Notes: generated from the letters alone by a model not told the origin. A stretch of DNA of 64,000 nt from Chalara sp. BL73 (GCA_918026815.1 CAKJVC010000068.1:1302001-1366000); one strand, 5' to 3'. Shown: positions 47,953 through 59,756, counted from the first letter of the stretch. Translations and numbers: made by a program.

Positions 47953-49619
47953 CCGCGACCAACATGGAAAGAAACAAACTGAATGTTCCCAAGGGATAAT
48001 TTTTTCAGAGTTAATATGCTGACTTCGAACTTATTAAATATTTGGTGGGATTACTGAGAAGTATGAGTGTCTGAGTAATCCTCGTAATCTTAAAAGGTTA
48101 CGACAAACACTAGAAGGGGCCAGAAAGGATTAGAGCCTTGAGGATGAGCTGACGTCCAACAGAAGCGCTGCATTTTCGTCTGATCCAATCAGGCTGGCTC
48201 GGCATTCGAAATGCACCGCGCTCCGTGAGACATTCGATCAGCCGCATCGGAACTATCCTAATCATCACAGATTGTAGGAGGCTTTTACAATCAGGCATCA
48301 GTATTTTGCAACGACTTTCGCACGAAACTATGAGCCAAGTCGCCAGGCTAATCGGGCATGCCAATCGGCATCGAGATCAAGGGGTAGTGGTAGAGGCGCG
48401 ATTGATCTCCTTGGCCTGGGGATACTATGGGTTTCTCCCGGCTTGGCATGTATGAACCAAACCACACCTAGCATTTTCACTAATATAATAAAAGACTTCA
48501 GGAGAGACTATTCTTTACATATGTGTTCCCAGATATTAATTAATACCAACATAGGGACCTAGCTCACAACAATAAGACTAAGCGCAGTTTCAAAGCAGGC
48601 GGCTTAACCCTGAGTTAATGTGCACCTATAACATGAAGTTTGTAAAATTGCAAAGACACGATCATTTTGTAGGGTGTATCGCTGTTAATATTATGATTTC
48701 ATGGTTTGTGATAGTGAATCGAGAGACCAATATCTACCTTATAGATTTATATTAGTGTTAAGGCACTGGATTATACTAGCCTGAACTCTGATTAATTGGA
48801 AGCGACAATCATTACTCGGAACAGAAACCTCTTCTTTTCATTGTATCAACGCAAGTGGCGCTCCTATGGTTCCTATACAACGGCACAGGGAAACCGTTCC
48901 ATTCAGGATAATATAAACCGGTTCAGTTCTAAATACCAAAAAATGCCATGATGGAACGAGAATCACGAGCCTTTAACTTGGGGCTGGTGGGGGTGCGAAA
49001 CTGAGTATTCTTCTGCGTTTTTGCATATGCCCCTCGCCTTCCGTATTGCCAACCACGGAAAACGTCCGTTCTGCCCTGGGCCAAATGTGCAGGTATAGCT
49101 TTAGAACTGAATTATATAGGTGTGCAGATTGAAGTTTACAGAGATCTTCCTTAGGAGAGGCATAGGGTTGTGCGCTGTAACAAGTAGACTCGCAAACTGA
49201 ATGCGTGCAGTATTTAATCGGGTTTCAATAATAGTACTTGCCATCAACATTGAATAAGTATTTTAAGTAGGAGTAAACTATGTCTCAATATTATATTTTT
49301 GCAGAATGTTTGACTTGAGTTACGAGTTATGAGAAAAGAGAATCACGCGTCCTCGCCTCAAGGTCTGGATGATATTTGAGCAATTAATTTGACGTAAAAT
49401 AAGAGCAATAAATATTAATCTACCAAGCATTGTGCTGTTTTCTGAGCATTTATAGCCATTAGTGCCTGCCTTTTTAGGGTAAATTTGTGGCCAACAGCCA
49501 GGTCATGGATATCCTCAACTTATACAACCTTACACTTTCATAACATCAACAAATTCATGAGAAAACACCAGTTAGTGTAGAATTATACCATTTCCCATTA
49601 GCTTCTAGCGCCATCAGCG
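47953..49619. other. Intergenic region, partly A+T-rich
   Basis: About 1.7 kb between divergent genes, presumably with both promoters. Overlapping short frames on both strands near 48110-48455 were read and not recognised. From about 48470 the sequence is A+T-rich. Confidence 0.4.
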
Positions 49620-50246
49620 ATGACTCGTTCATCTTCAGCACGAAAGGCTTTGCTCGGGGCAGCAACCGCTGCGACTAATCGCCCTGTGCGTGAGCGCAAG
49701 GCGGCGCAAGTCTACCAACCCCCAACTCAAATCAAGCCTTCTGCAAGCAAGCGCGGCGGTAGAGGAAAGGTTAAGAAGTCGTCTGCTACTGCAGCCTCGG
49801 CTCGACGTATTCTTTCCCATTCGGACAAGACCTCCTCTAAGCCAAAGGGCAAGGGCTGTCTTGTATGTCGAACGTTCAATTTTTTTGAAGAGAGAGATGT
49901 AATTAATATCTACAGCTAAGCTCCAAGCTTTCCAAAGGTAGCAATGTCGCAAGAAAAGACGCGAAGGGGGTGCGCCGTGGTATTGTGAAGGTAATACATT
50001 ATGATCTCCCAAAATATTCGCAAAGGCTGATTATCTTTCTAGGGTACATCTGAAGTGGAAGGCTCTGACGAATATGAAGTGAAGCGGATTCTTGACTCTC
50101 GAATTGATGCTAAAGGAAACCGCTCCTATAAGGTCCATTGGGCTGGCTGGTCATCGAGCGCAAGCACATGGGAACCTGAAGCTAATCTTCTTAATTCTCA
50201 AGAGAAAATTAAGGATTTTGATGTCAAGTTTCCAAACAAGCCCTAA
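49620..50246 (+). CDS. Short chromodomain protein
   Basis: Three exons (49620-49862, 49916-49990, 50043-50246) encode 173 residues. The first two thirds are basic and Ser/Ala/Lys-rich (for example KRGGRGKVKKSS), suited to binding nucleic acid. The last 60 residues form a chromodomain: YEVKRILDSRIDAKGNRSYK, VHWAGW and STWEPEANL. The three aromatic cage positions for methyl-lysine are Tyr, Trp and Trp, so binding of a methylated histone tail is plausible. No chromoshadow domain follows, unlike HP1. Introns are 53 and 52 bp. The protein could be a small chromatin reader, or derive from the chromodomain of a chromovirus-type retrotransposon; no integrase remnant is seen next to it. Confidence 0.75.
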
Positions 50247-50835
50247 GTTATCCTTGAATTACATACCAATGTAAGTGGAGACTTGAAGTTTGATTGCCAA
50301 AATGCTGATTGCTGTGTAGCTTTTGCCTACTGGTGCTTTGATTTTACAATACACGGAGATGAGTACTATGGAAAGCGATATGGGCGTTGGATTGATTTCT
50401 GGGCAGGAGTAATTTTCAATGGAGAAAACAGCACTGGCCAATACAAAGCAGCTCTGTGGGAAATAGCTTTCTGAGAATCAAAAACCAATTCTACTGCCCT
50501 GATAAATCTTTGTCAAGTAGACAAGACGTAACACTTTTGGATCGAATCTGAAGGATTACCAGCCTCCTAACAAAATCAGCTACTTGGTTATCAATAAATC
50601 TATCCATGACAGACTATTTATTCAACAGCCCCTGCCCCTTTTTTCGCCGAAAGTCTTGGTATACATCTCGTGATTGTCGCCGCTTCAGCTTGCCCTCTTA
50701 GGCGAAGTCAACCAAAGTTCCGGAGGCTAACTTGTTCCATTCCGGCTGACACTCAAGAGACAGATCAGACCAACAATTGCCTTATCTGTTCTCCAAAAGG
50801 CATTTCCTTACAGGCGTGTGAAATCAATATTCACG
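50247..50835. other. Intergenic region before the MPDU1-like gene
   Basis: Nearly 600 bp between two same-strand genes. The frame at 50283-50474 lacks recognisable character. The last 200 bp should be the leader of the following gene. Confidence 0.4.
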
Positions 50836-51865
50836 ATGGAGTCTCTACGATCTACTTTGCAGCCCATCACTCACAATCTGCCAGTCCCAATCCGCGACTT
50901 GGGTGTCTCTATCCTTGGCGAGACCTGCTATAAGAATCTCCTCTTAGACATTGATTTCGAAGCCACGGAGTGTCTCAAGCTCGCCGTTTCCAAGGGACTC
51001 GGGATTGGAATCATCGGAGCCTCTGCTATCGTCAAGGTTCCGCAGATTATCAAACTTTACGGCTCGAAGTCTGCTTCTGGCATCTCGTTCCTATCATATT
51101 TGCTCGAATCTGCCTCTTACCTTATTTCTCTGGCATACAATGTCCGTCAGGAGTTCCCATTCAGCACATATGGTGAGACAGGATTCATGTTGGTGCAAAA
51201 CGTGGTCATATCAGTATTAGTGGTACGTTTACACAGGCCTTGAAAGCGCATTACTTCATCTTCTATGGAAGCTTGTCTCCGAGGTAGTGCCTCGGCCTGC
51301 GCGCTTTTGCGCGAGCCGTTTTCTGACTATCAGAACAGTTACACTATACAAACAGATCTACTACAGCTGCCGCCTTCGTTGCACAGCTAGCCGCAAGCGC
51401 TTTCCTGCTTTTCAATAAGGACTTAGTTCCTTCAGAGACATTACAGTATCTACAAGCTGGTGCCGGCGCCTTGAGCGTTGCCAGCAAGCTGCCACAAATC
51501 TGGACCATTTACCAACAAGGCGGAACTGGACAATTAAGCGCCTTCGCAGTAAATCTCTCCTCCACATGATGTTACTTAACGCTAACAAGACACAGGTATT
51601 CAACTACCTCGCGGGCTCGCTCTCTAGAATCTTTACAACCCTACAAGAAGTGGATGACAAGTTGATTCTTTATGGATTTATTGCAGGATTTGCTCTGAAC
51701 GCGGTCTTGGCTGCGCAGATGATCTACTATTGGAATGCCCCGGTGGCGAAATCAAAAGGGAAGCAGAAGGAAAAGCTCCCGATTGCGCCATTTGCAACAC
51801 CGGATGGGAAGTCCTCTGCTGCATCTAAGGGCAAACAGCCTGGCTCGCTTCGACGACGAGGTTGA
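50836..51865 (+). CDS. MPDU1/Lec35-like PQ-loop membrane protein
   Basis: Three exons (50836-51222, 51339-51548, 51596-51865) encode 288 residues. Mammalian MPDU1 (Lec35) is needed in the ER for use of mannose-P-dolichol and glucose-P-dolichol as sugar donors in N-glycan, GPI-anchor and C-mannose synthesis. Two PQ-loop repeats are visible: VKVPQIIKLYGSKSASGISF in the first half and SKLPQIWTIYQQGGTGQLSAF in the second. Hydrophobic helices flank both. A soluble Lys-rich C-terminal tail ends in RRRG. The first intron (116 bp) acceptor was chosen because it alone continues with LHYTNRSTTAAAFVAQLA in frame. The family call is strong. Confidence 0.9.
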
Positions 51866-53168
51866 GAGACTAAGTTGATTGTTGTATTCACTTGTTTCGA
51901 CTCCTGCGAGCAGCGGTTGCAGTCTGTTGCTTATTTGAGATTTTCTGAAATGCATATAATTTTATCTATTATCACACCTTCCATTCTTGTTATATTTTGC
52001 CCTCTACCAAGCTCTATTGTATATTGCGTTGTGATCTGGGGGAAGTAGATAAGATCTTCGTGCTCGCCATCCATTCTGCCAGGCCATGATCAAACTAGAC
52101 AGAGGCCTCTGGATTGCAAGCACGAGGCAAAGATTCACGAAATTTTGGGCTATCTGTGCTTTCCTTGTTGCTTATAAAAGGCTCCAGATACTAACTGGAA
52201 TTGATGATTGTCAAATGTTGCATTCCTGCAAATTGTGATTTCGGGTTGAGTTTGTCCACTCAAGTGACCAAAGGACATCGACCCGGAGATCTTAGTCTGC
52301 TTGATTTGCTAGAGCTATGTAATACATACGGGAATCATTACTACTTGATCCCGAAATTAGCATAATTTTGTCAGTTTAGAGACGGCGTTTCAAGCTTTAA
52401 GCTTCCCAAACTATATGATCCTCCGCTGTACAGACATCCCTCAATCCTTTGCCTTTTCTTCATATGCTCGTAGTAGTAACAGTGCTGGTCTCGGCAAAAT
52501 TCTGGACGCAACTACTTAGATACGAAGTCGAGTAATGACTCTGTCTTGAATTGCATGCCGTACTTGCACCTACCGAGACTGGCATACATCGTGTTTGGGA
52601 TTGTTGTAAGGAGTCTCGGGGGGAAGGATTACATGTTGCAAATATTTATCTATGAATAGGCAGGAACTTCGGAGGATATCCATCCCTGGAAGGTACGAAG
52701 TAAAAAAAAAAGGTAAGCGGATGTTATGAAGATACAATGTAGACGTAGTGTGGAAGTGATGGTAAGCCACTACTGTAAGCCTGGTAATAACGCGAGACAG
52801 CGGGCAATCTATTTATCCCGCCACTCAAAATGAGCAGTAACCATACCCACAAATAAGTAAGATATCCGTTCAGATATCGAGTCAAACATGAGAGTGAGTC
52901 AACCCAAGTTGACTCACAATGTTGGCCAGCCCCTTCTTCGCAGGGCATAAATAGAGAGAGAGATAGAGATACAATAGAGCCTTCAGTTTGCTAAATTATA
53001 TTACTGTAAATGTTGAATTTTCAGACGACAAGGCATTTACTTGTTCCTATGAACTCGACGTGACATTCATCTATTTAGAAGTAATATTGATACCAAGCCT
53101 TTGACCCGCTTTAAATATTGGATTCCGGAGTATCTAAAGGCCGACATCCGACGCGTCCTACCAAAAAA
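51866..53168. other. Intergenic region, no gene seen
   Basis: About 1.3 kb with only short open frames. A run of about ten adenines lies near 52700. The right edge should be the promoter of the tRNA synthetase gene. Confidence 0.4.
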
Positions 53169-56153
53169 ATGGCGACTCATAATTCCAGGAACGGGCAACA
53201 ATCTGAATACCATGGCACCGAAATGCCGGTCCGCCCTGCAAAGTCATGGTCATCAACCTTGAGGCTACCGAAGTCCTCTTTTCCGTGAGTGAATCAGCGA
53301 GCGGTGTTCAATCAGAATGGTATATTCAATTTACTAACCAATACTAGTCCACGCCCATCGCCAGGAGATCAACCAAAACACCTCCAGAGATGTACCGGTG
53401 ACCTCTACGACTGGCAGACCAGGGAGAGGTCTGACCAGAAACCATTTATACTCCACGATGGACCTCCTTATGCAAATGGAGATCTACATATTGGACACGC
53501 CTTAAATAAGATTTTGAAAGATATGATCTGCAGGGTAAAGGTCCAGCAAGGTCGAAGAGTGGTCTACGTTCCAGGATGGGATTGTCATGGCCTTCCAATT
53601 GAATTGAAGGCTCTTGAGGCGCAACGAAAGAGTCAGAAAGGGACTTCAAGCAAATCTTCTAGCCAAGATGGAGACAGCCAGGACAGTAGTGTCTTGAGTG
53701 CTATTCAGATCCGCCATGTCGCTCGGTCTCTTGCGACCAAAACGGTGAAACAGCAAATGAATGGGTTTAAAGAATGGGGAATTATGGCAGATTGGGACAA
53801 GGCTTGGAAAACAATGGACAAATCATTCGAGGTGAAGCAGCTAGAAGTCTTTCTTACCATGGTCAAAAAAGGGTTGATATTCCGTCGGTACAAGCCAGTG
53901 TATTGGTCTCCATCCTCGAGAACAGCGCTCGCTGAGTCGGAGCTTGAATATAAAGAGGATCATGAGTCTACAGCAGCCTATGTCAAGTTTCCTATCACAA
54001 CAGTACCTGAATCCTTAGCCCGCAAGCTTAGAGATGCTGGCCAGCTTTATGCTGTTATCTGGACGACCACGCCCTGGACTTTGCCGGCAAACAGAGCGAT
54101 TGCATTCAGCAAGGGATTAGAATATTCCGTCGTCAAAAGCGGATCAGATCTGTTAGTCGTGGCAAACGAAAGACTACCTCATATCACCAAATTATGTTTC
54201 GGTGATGAGCCTCCTGAAGTCGTCGCAGACTCTTTTCTTGGCAGCGAATTCGATGGTGCTTATTATCGGAATATTTTGAGAGGGAAGGACTCTGAATTGC
54301 AGCCACTAATCCATGCCGATTTCGTCTCCGCTGGATCTGGCACGGGACTGGTGCATTGTGCTCCTGGACACGGAAAGGATGATTATGAAGTCTGCACTCG
54401 GCTGGGTATCAATGCTGACGCGCCCGTGAATGCCCTGGGATGCTTCACAAGTGCTGCACTGCCTGATGACCCCTCTGCTCTAGAAGGCCAAGCAGTGTTA
54501 GGTGGAGGTAGTGGCGCGGTGTTGAAGCTCCTCGGTGACCAGGTTCTTGCTGTTCATAAGTATAGGCACAAGTATCCTTACGACTGGAGAACAAAACTTC
54601 CCGTAATTGTTCGGGCCACTGAACAATGGTTTGCGGACGTTGGAAGTGCCCAAGATGCTGCCGTGAGCTGTTTGGCTGATGTTCGTTTCATTCCAGAGGG
54701 AGGAAGAACAAGACTAGAAACTTTCGTTAAAGGGAGAAGCGAGTGGTGTATCTCAAGGCAACGGGCTTGGGGTGTTCCAATCCCGGCGTTATATGGCGAG
54801 GATGGAAAAGCGGTACTTACGGATGCATCTGTAACCCACATCATCAAAGTGATCAATGAGCGAGGCATTGATGCTTGGTGGACGGACGCTCCAGATGATC
54901 CTGTTTGGCTAGCACCAGGACTCTCGGGAACTTTCCGCCGGGGCAAGGACACGATGGATGTCTGGTTTGATAGTGGTACGAGTTGGACACAAACCGATCA
55001 GCAGGCGGATGTATATCTTGAAGGCACGGATCAACATAGGGGTTGGTTTCAGTCAAGTCTCTTGACGCATGTTAGTGCATCAGACAGAGGCACTGCGCCG
55101 TTCAAAACCCTGATCACCCATGGATTTACTCTCGATCAAGAAGGTGGAAAGATGTCAAAATCCATTGGAAACACCATTGCACCAAGTCAAATCATGGACG
55201 GATCGCTTCTTCCTGCGCCATCAGCCAAGCGCAAAGGGGGTGGCTCATCGAACCTAGGGGCAGATTTATTGCGGCTATGGGTTGCCAGCAGTGATTATAC
55301 TCGAGATGTAATGATCGGACAACCAGTTCTAAAATCAAATCAGTCAGCACTTCTCAAGTACCGAATGATCATTAAAATGCTGCTCGGGTCAATGCACAAG
55401 AGTGCAAGGACAACGCCGACTACCAAATTGGACGAAATTGCGCTCTGTCAGCTGAAGGCTGTTATGAACGAGGTAGCTACTTCATTTAACAATTTCGAGT
55501 TCCATAAAGGTATTAGCGCAATCAATCGTTGGATCAATCTTGAGGTTTCAGCTTTCTATCTAGAGGCAATGAAGGACAGGCTCTATACTGGCGATGGCGG
55601 TGGCGTCTTAGAGGAGATTTTCCACGGTTTGCTACGGATGTTGACTCCAGTCACTCCAAGTCTTGTGGATGAGGCTTGGACTCATCTGCCTGACTGGCTG
55701 AAGGCTGAAAAACTTGTGCATCCATTCCATCAGACTATTGATGAACCTCTCACATCGCGAAACATCACCATTTCAGAGCATACCCGGGACGATATCTCCT
55801 GGCTTTTGAATGCAAATAGTGCCATTAAAACAGCTCAAGAGGAGGCGCGAGCTCTCAAAGTAATTGGATCGTCGCTGGAGTCGTCTGTGGTACTTTCACT
55901 ACCTCAAGAGGCACAAGAGGTCTTCAGTCGGTATGCAGATGAGTTGGAGAGTATCTTTGTTGTTTCTTCTGTAGAAATTAATGGGAAACCAGAGGGAGCC
56001 TGGAAATACTCTGCAGAGTTCGAGGCACCTGGCGGGAAAGCAACGGCTTGGATTCTGCCTCCAAAGGATTCGAAGTGTCCACGATGCTGGAGATTCGTTG
56101 CTCCTGCTGAGGACCAACTTTGTACACGATGTGATGAGTTAGTGTCTGATTAG
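53169..56153 (+). CDS. ISM1: Mitochondrial isoleucyl-tRNA synthetase
   Basis: Two exons (53169-53284, 53348-56153) encode 973 residues. It charges mitochondrial tRNA-Ile with isoleucine in the matrix. The class I signatures are intact: HIGH at 86-89 in GDLHIGHALNK and KMSKS at 640-644. The editing domain (WTTTPWTLPANRAIA, then GTGLVHCAPGHGKDD) lies between them. Near the C-terminus CPRCW and CTRCDE form the zinc-binding end seen in bacterial-type and mitochondrial IleRS. The size fits the bacterial/organellar type, not the longer cytosolic form. The 63-bp intron was placed because TGA stands in frame right after its donor and because splicing gives PKSSFPPRPSPGDQ. A second in-frame ATG at 53223 starts a more basic, presequence-like N-terminus and may be the true start. 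Confidence 0.93.
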
Positions 56154-56483
56154 TAATAGCGTTGTTGTAAGATTAGTTGAATATACCCCTGTCATATTGT
56201 ACATATAATGCGTTTCAAATATCTCGTGAGCCAATTATGACGTATCCAGGAATCTTGATATCTGACATCACAAGCTGACTGATTGAGCCCAGATAGAAGT
56301 CTTATGCGACTCTTAGCATAACTGCGTCCCCAACTCAGGGGCTAAGCGAGAAGCCCCAATTTTAAGTGCCAGATCCGGCGAGTCTAGAGCCCTCAAGACC
56401 AATGCGTCTCTACGGGAACATGTTTTTATATGCGCAACAACGCGAAACAAGAAGAGCAACAAAGTGCATATCAAGGCACGACT
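56154..56483. other. Intergenic region and leader
   Basis: A short spacer between two same-strand genes. An upstream in-frame ATG for the next gene occurs at 56430, but its context (T at -3) is poorer than that at 56484. Confidence 0.4.
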
Positions 56484-57389
56484 ATGTCTCTCAATGCCTC
56501 CAAGCGTACATTCGAAACCTTCACTGAGCCCAATGGCACATCATCCCAAGATACCAGCGGCGCATCCCCCAAGAGGCCGTGCCCAGAACCAGACACAAAG
56601 CTCTGGGACAAGATAACCAGACTCCCCTCCGAGACGCTCCAAGCGCTCCTCTTCAACATCTGCACCGAGCACCTTGGCGCGCGCGAGCTCGTACAAGCCG
56701 CGCACGAAGAGCGGCTCGCGAAGCTCGCGGCGCAACCGCCTCGAGCCTTCGACTCCTACGCGCGCCATTGCCGGGACGCGCTCGATAAGCCGTATGTGGA
56801 GGGTGCCAGCGGCAGGAGCTACGAGCCCTTGGTCGAGATCGTGCAGACGCTCAGTGAGGCGCGGGAGGAGATCATGGAAGGCGCGGGGCCTGAGGAGAGG
56901 TACGAGACGAGGCGGAATGCGCTGGACGCGCTGAGGCAGATTAGCAAGGGTGTCATGCTTTGCGAGCACCCGAGGGTTAGCCATGGGTTGCTGAGCGACG
57001 GGTTCGTCCTGAATGAGTTTGCGGGGGCAATGGCGGACCTGGCGGGGGCGATGACGGAGGAGGAGCGCGGGAGGTATAAGGGCGAGGGGTATTATGAGAG
57101 ATTGGTGGATCTACAGACGCATTGCGAGTGGGAGGTTGAGATGGACGGGCTGAGGGATGTTTATGAGATCTTTGACGGTCCTGATGTTGGTGGAGAAGAC
57201 GCGGAGGATAGTGGGGAGGAACAGGAGGAATACCGAGCGGAGATCCAGGGTGCTCCCAAGGAGTCCGGCGCACAGGAAGCATCGTCCGCAGATCTGGTTC
57301 CTGTACAAGCACAACACAACACTACCCTACCGTCACATACTGCCGCTCCTCGGCGCACGAGCGTTTTCAATATCGGGGAACTCTTATGA
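56484..57389 (+). CDS. G+C-rich fungal protein of unknown function
   Basis: One exon of 301 residues from the ATG at 56484, chosen for its A at -3; starting at 56430 adds 18 residues. The N-terminus is Ser/Thr-rich with a basic-proline patch (SPKRPCPEPD). A helical core follows from about residue 35: LWDKITRLPSETLQALLFNI, a Tyr-containing RHCRDALDKPY, and a repeated-helix region ending in MTEEERGRYKG. The C-terminus is acidic and then Ser/Pro-rich. The LPSETLQxLL opening recalls a widespread uncharacterised fungal family and, more loosely, Cut8/Sts1 proteasome tethers. Third codon positions are very rich in G and C, which also creates long shadow frames on other strands. No function is assigned. 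Confidence 0.65.
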   Translation: MSLNASKRTFETFTEPNGTSSQDTSGASPKRPCPEPDTKLWDKITRLPSETLQALLFNICTEHLGARELVQAAHEERLAKLAAQPPRAFDSYARHCRDALDKPYVEGASGRSYEPLVEIVQTLSEAREEIMEGAGPEERYETRRNALDALRQISKGVMLCEHPRVSHGLLSDGFVLNEFAGAMADLAGAMTEEERGRYKGEGYYERLVDLQTHCEWEVEMDGLRDVYEIFDGPDVGGEDAEDSGEEQEEYRAEIQGAPKESGAQEASSADLVPVQAQHNTTLPSHTAAPRRTSVFNIGELL

Positions 57390-57860
57390 TTCAAGAGGCA
57401 GTGAGGGGCGCATCAGGCTTATGACCCGGGTATGCAGATTAGGGAGGAGTTTTGGTGTACGGGATTTTGCTTAATGATACCCAATTTGAGTTTGAAATCT
57501 AGAATTAGCTGGACCGTTCTAGTTGAGTGCAATAGAAATTGCTATCCATTACCAGTCACTATGCATGATTGAGCTACAACTCAAGTTGTCACATCATCTC
57601 TCAAATTGCTTTTTCAACCTGTTTTGCTTGCTCTCTCTAAAATCTACCCGCACATTTTGTTCAAGCAATGTTACTGCAAAGCCTTGAGCGGAATGGCCCA
57701 GCCCTGGAGGAATGACAGTGTTTTTTGAGCTGTTGGAAGCAAGCCCCGTTCAAAGATCTGGTTAAACATCTCATGCATTCAATGAATGCCTTTTACTAGA
57801 TCTTAATTAATCATTTTAAAGGCTTTAATTTGATTTTTCAATATAGAAGCCGAAACCTTC
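57390..57860. other. Convergent 3' intergenic region
   Basis: About 470 bp between converging genes, A+T-rich toward the right, with no further feature. Confidence 0.45.
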
Positions 57861-59756
57861 TTATTTTGCATCAGGCTCGCTGCCACTTTCATCCTCAGAC
57901 TCAGCGATGGACGGTTGTTCTTTGTTCTCTTCATTCTCGTCATCCAGTACCTCAGGGCCCAGCCTCGCCCTCTTTTGCTTTCTGTTCGAATAGTAGCGCG
58001 GCCTTTTAATTGGTCTCAAAAAGCCATCAATATGCAAGGCACCCTCCATATCACTTGTATCGTCCAATAACAACTTAATCCCGCCCTCTGATAATTCATG
58101 AACCTTGTTCATGTGCTTTCTTAGATCCGCTAAGTTGCTAAAACTTGGGGACTGGCTCAAACATCCAGCTACTGGGCAATTATGTACACCAAGTGCGTCG
58201 TTCTCCTTTTCCTCCTCCTCCTCTTCCTCTCCATCATCATTAGAGTCATTGTCTGTAATATCTGTTCCGTCAGAAGTAAAGTCAGGAATCTCCTCCGGCT
58301 GGTAAGTTGTGACTACATCCACATTCTTAAGCCCGAAGGGAACTTCAGACATTGTCCTCATTTCCATGCTTTCCCCAAATATATTTGCACACCTCTGAGT
58401 TGCCCTTGCAATAACATCTGGAGGAAAGCCAACAAGAGCAGCTGTACCAAGCACTTCGCTCCAATCTCGTAGCCCCAGAATCTTTTGTCGGTTGCGCCTG
58501 CGTTCCTCAGAATTTGGGTTCCTGCTGCGCTTTTTCTTGACTGGAGTCTCGTCAGAAGGTGGAGGAGGTTGAGGGGAGATCTCGCGAGGCTTAGCAGACG
58601 CAGGCAGTGGCTTCTTCTGTAGCCTGGCGATTCTGACCTCAAATTCCTCCTGTGTCTCGCCATCCAAGGGCTCGTAGTGCTTCAAAGGCCGGCCGCGATG
58701 AGTGCTTTTTGACCGTTGTGGACGAGGGTCGTCAAATTCTTCAGCTGGATCACCATCTGCATGTGCAGCAGCTTTTGGGCGTGATACGAGTGCAAATTTC
58801 CGTGGTCTTCCTCTGCGGCCTCTAGACCCTCTGCGCTCTATCGAACTGGCAGAGGAGCCTCGACTGGCACTTCTTTCTCGGCTTCCATTGTCCGTATCAG
58901 GTTCTGATTGAGAGTTGTGGTCCGTACAGAGCTTCCGTGCATGATGAAGCGCCATCAGCACTTCATCAAGCTTTGAAAGAGTATGCCGTACTGATGAACG
59001 AAGCAGTTGTCGAGATCGGTCGTCATCTGTGGAGACTACTGGCCACATTGATACGTTGAAAAGAGGAGACTTTGGAGGATGATCGAGGATTGGTTCTGGC
59101 TCTTCAGGCTCAGAACTTTCCCCGAAATTGGATAAATTCTCATGTAACTTTTGTGTATCTTCAATTGCGGAGTCTCCTTCAAAACCAGATACATTCTCAT
59201 ATTGATTTGTTTCTTGGATTTTTTCAACAATATCATGCCATTGTTCTGCCTTCTCGTTCGGTGGATTTTCTCTCTTTTCAAATCTCTCCTTCGCGGCCTT
59301 CAAAGTCAACCCCACCATAACATCCTCCAACTCGCGACTAGACCTGAAAACCTCCTTCCTCCTAAAAGTATACCGATCATTTGGATCCTCCGGCCCAACA
59401 TGTTCTCCTTCTCTGGGCACCAAATCCGGAGGCAGAGGCCAAGCAGTCCAGGACTTCGGAGGTGCCCATCCCTTCCCAGCCTCATCACTCTCTTCCTCTT
59501 CCCCCTGCAGTTCATGCTCCTGTGATGCTAGAGTCTTTCCACTCTTCGATGCAAGATGTTCTCGGGCACGCTTTCTGAGCGCAAACGAGTTGAAAAGGTG
59601 TATACCAAGGTCCTGGTTGCGAATTTGGTCGAGCGAGGCAGCAAGTCCACGTTCTTGCTCGGTCAAGCTCTGCCATGTTGAAGGAGCGCCCCCCCATCGA
59701 TTCGGTCGAGTGTCGGACGAGGAGTCTGAGATTTGGCTTGAGCTGTCATCTGCCAT
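57861..59756 (-). CDS. RRN9: Rrn9-like RNA polymerase I upstream activating factor subunit
   Basis: One exon of 631 residues. In yeast Rrn9 is part of the upstream activating factor that binds rDNA promoters and recruits RNA polymerase I. The Rrn9 domain lies in the first 130 residues: a helical LTEQERGLAASLDQIRNQDL segment, then APPKSWTAWPLPPDLVPREG. The middle has a basic RGRRGRPRKFA and HRGRPLKHY, which resemble AT-hooks. Near the C-terminus CPVAGC, then RKHMNKVH at about 527-553 forms a C2H2-like zinc finger (Cx4C-x15-Hx4H). Acidic runs flank it, including a stretch of glutamates. The zinc finger and AT-hook-like parts suggest direct DNA contact, which is an inference. Confidence 0.75.
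   Translation of the reverse strand: MADDSSSQISDSSSDTRPNRWGGAPSTWQSLTEQERGLAASLDQIRNQDLGIHLFNSFALRKRAREHLASKSGKTLASQEHELQGEEEESDEAGKGWAPPKSWTAWPLPPDLVPREGEHVGPEDPNDRYTFRRKEVFRSSRELEDVMVGLTLKAAKERFEKRENPPNEKAEQWHDIVEKIQETNQYENVSGFEGDSAIEDTQKLHENLSNFGESSEPEEPEPILDHPPKSPLFNVSMWPVVSTDDDRSRQLLRSSVRHTLSKLDEVLMALHHARKLCTDHNSQSEPDTDNGSRERSASRGSSASSIERRGSRGRRGRPRKFALVSRPKAAAHADGDPAEEFDDPRPQRSKSTHRGRPLKHYEPLDGETQEEFEVRIARLQKKPLPASAKPREISPQPPPPSDETPVKKKRSRNPNSEERRRNRQKILGLRDWSEVLGTAALVGFPPDVIARATQRCANIFGESMEMRTMSEVPFGLKNVDVVTTYQPEEIPDFTSDGTDITDNDSNDDGEEEEEEEKENDALGVHNCPVAGCLSQSPSFSNLADLRKHMNKVHELSEGGIKLLLDDTSDMEGALHIDGFLRPIKRPRYYSNRKQKRARLGPEVLDDENEENKEQPSIAESEDESGSEPDAK

Noticed and set aside
49635..50012. 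125-codon antisense open frame over the chromodomain gene
   Set aside because: It is the shadow of a coding exon with clear chromodomain protein on the other strand.
53289..53347. Apparent start of the IleRS inside the first intron (open frame from 53289)
   Set aside because: The region is bounded by a GTGAGT donor and a CTAG acceptor; splicing restores a conserved N-terminus and the upstream ATG at 53169.
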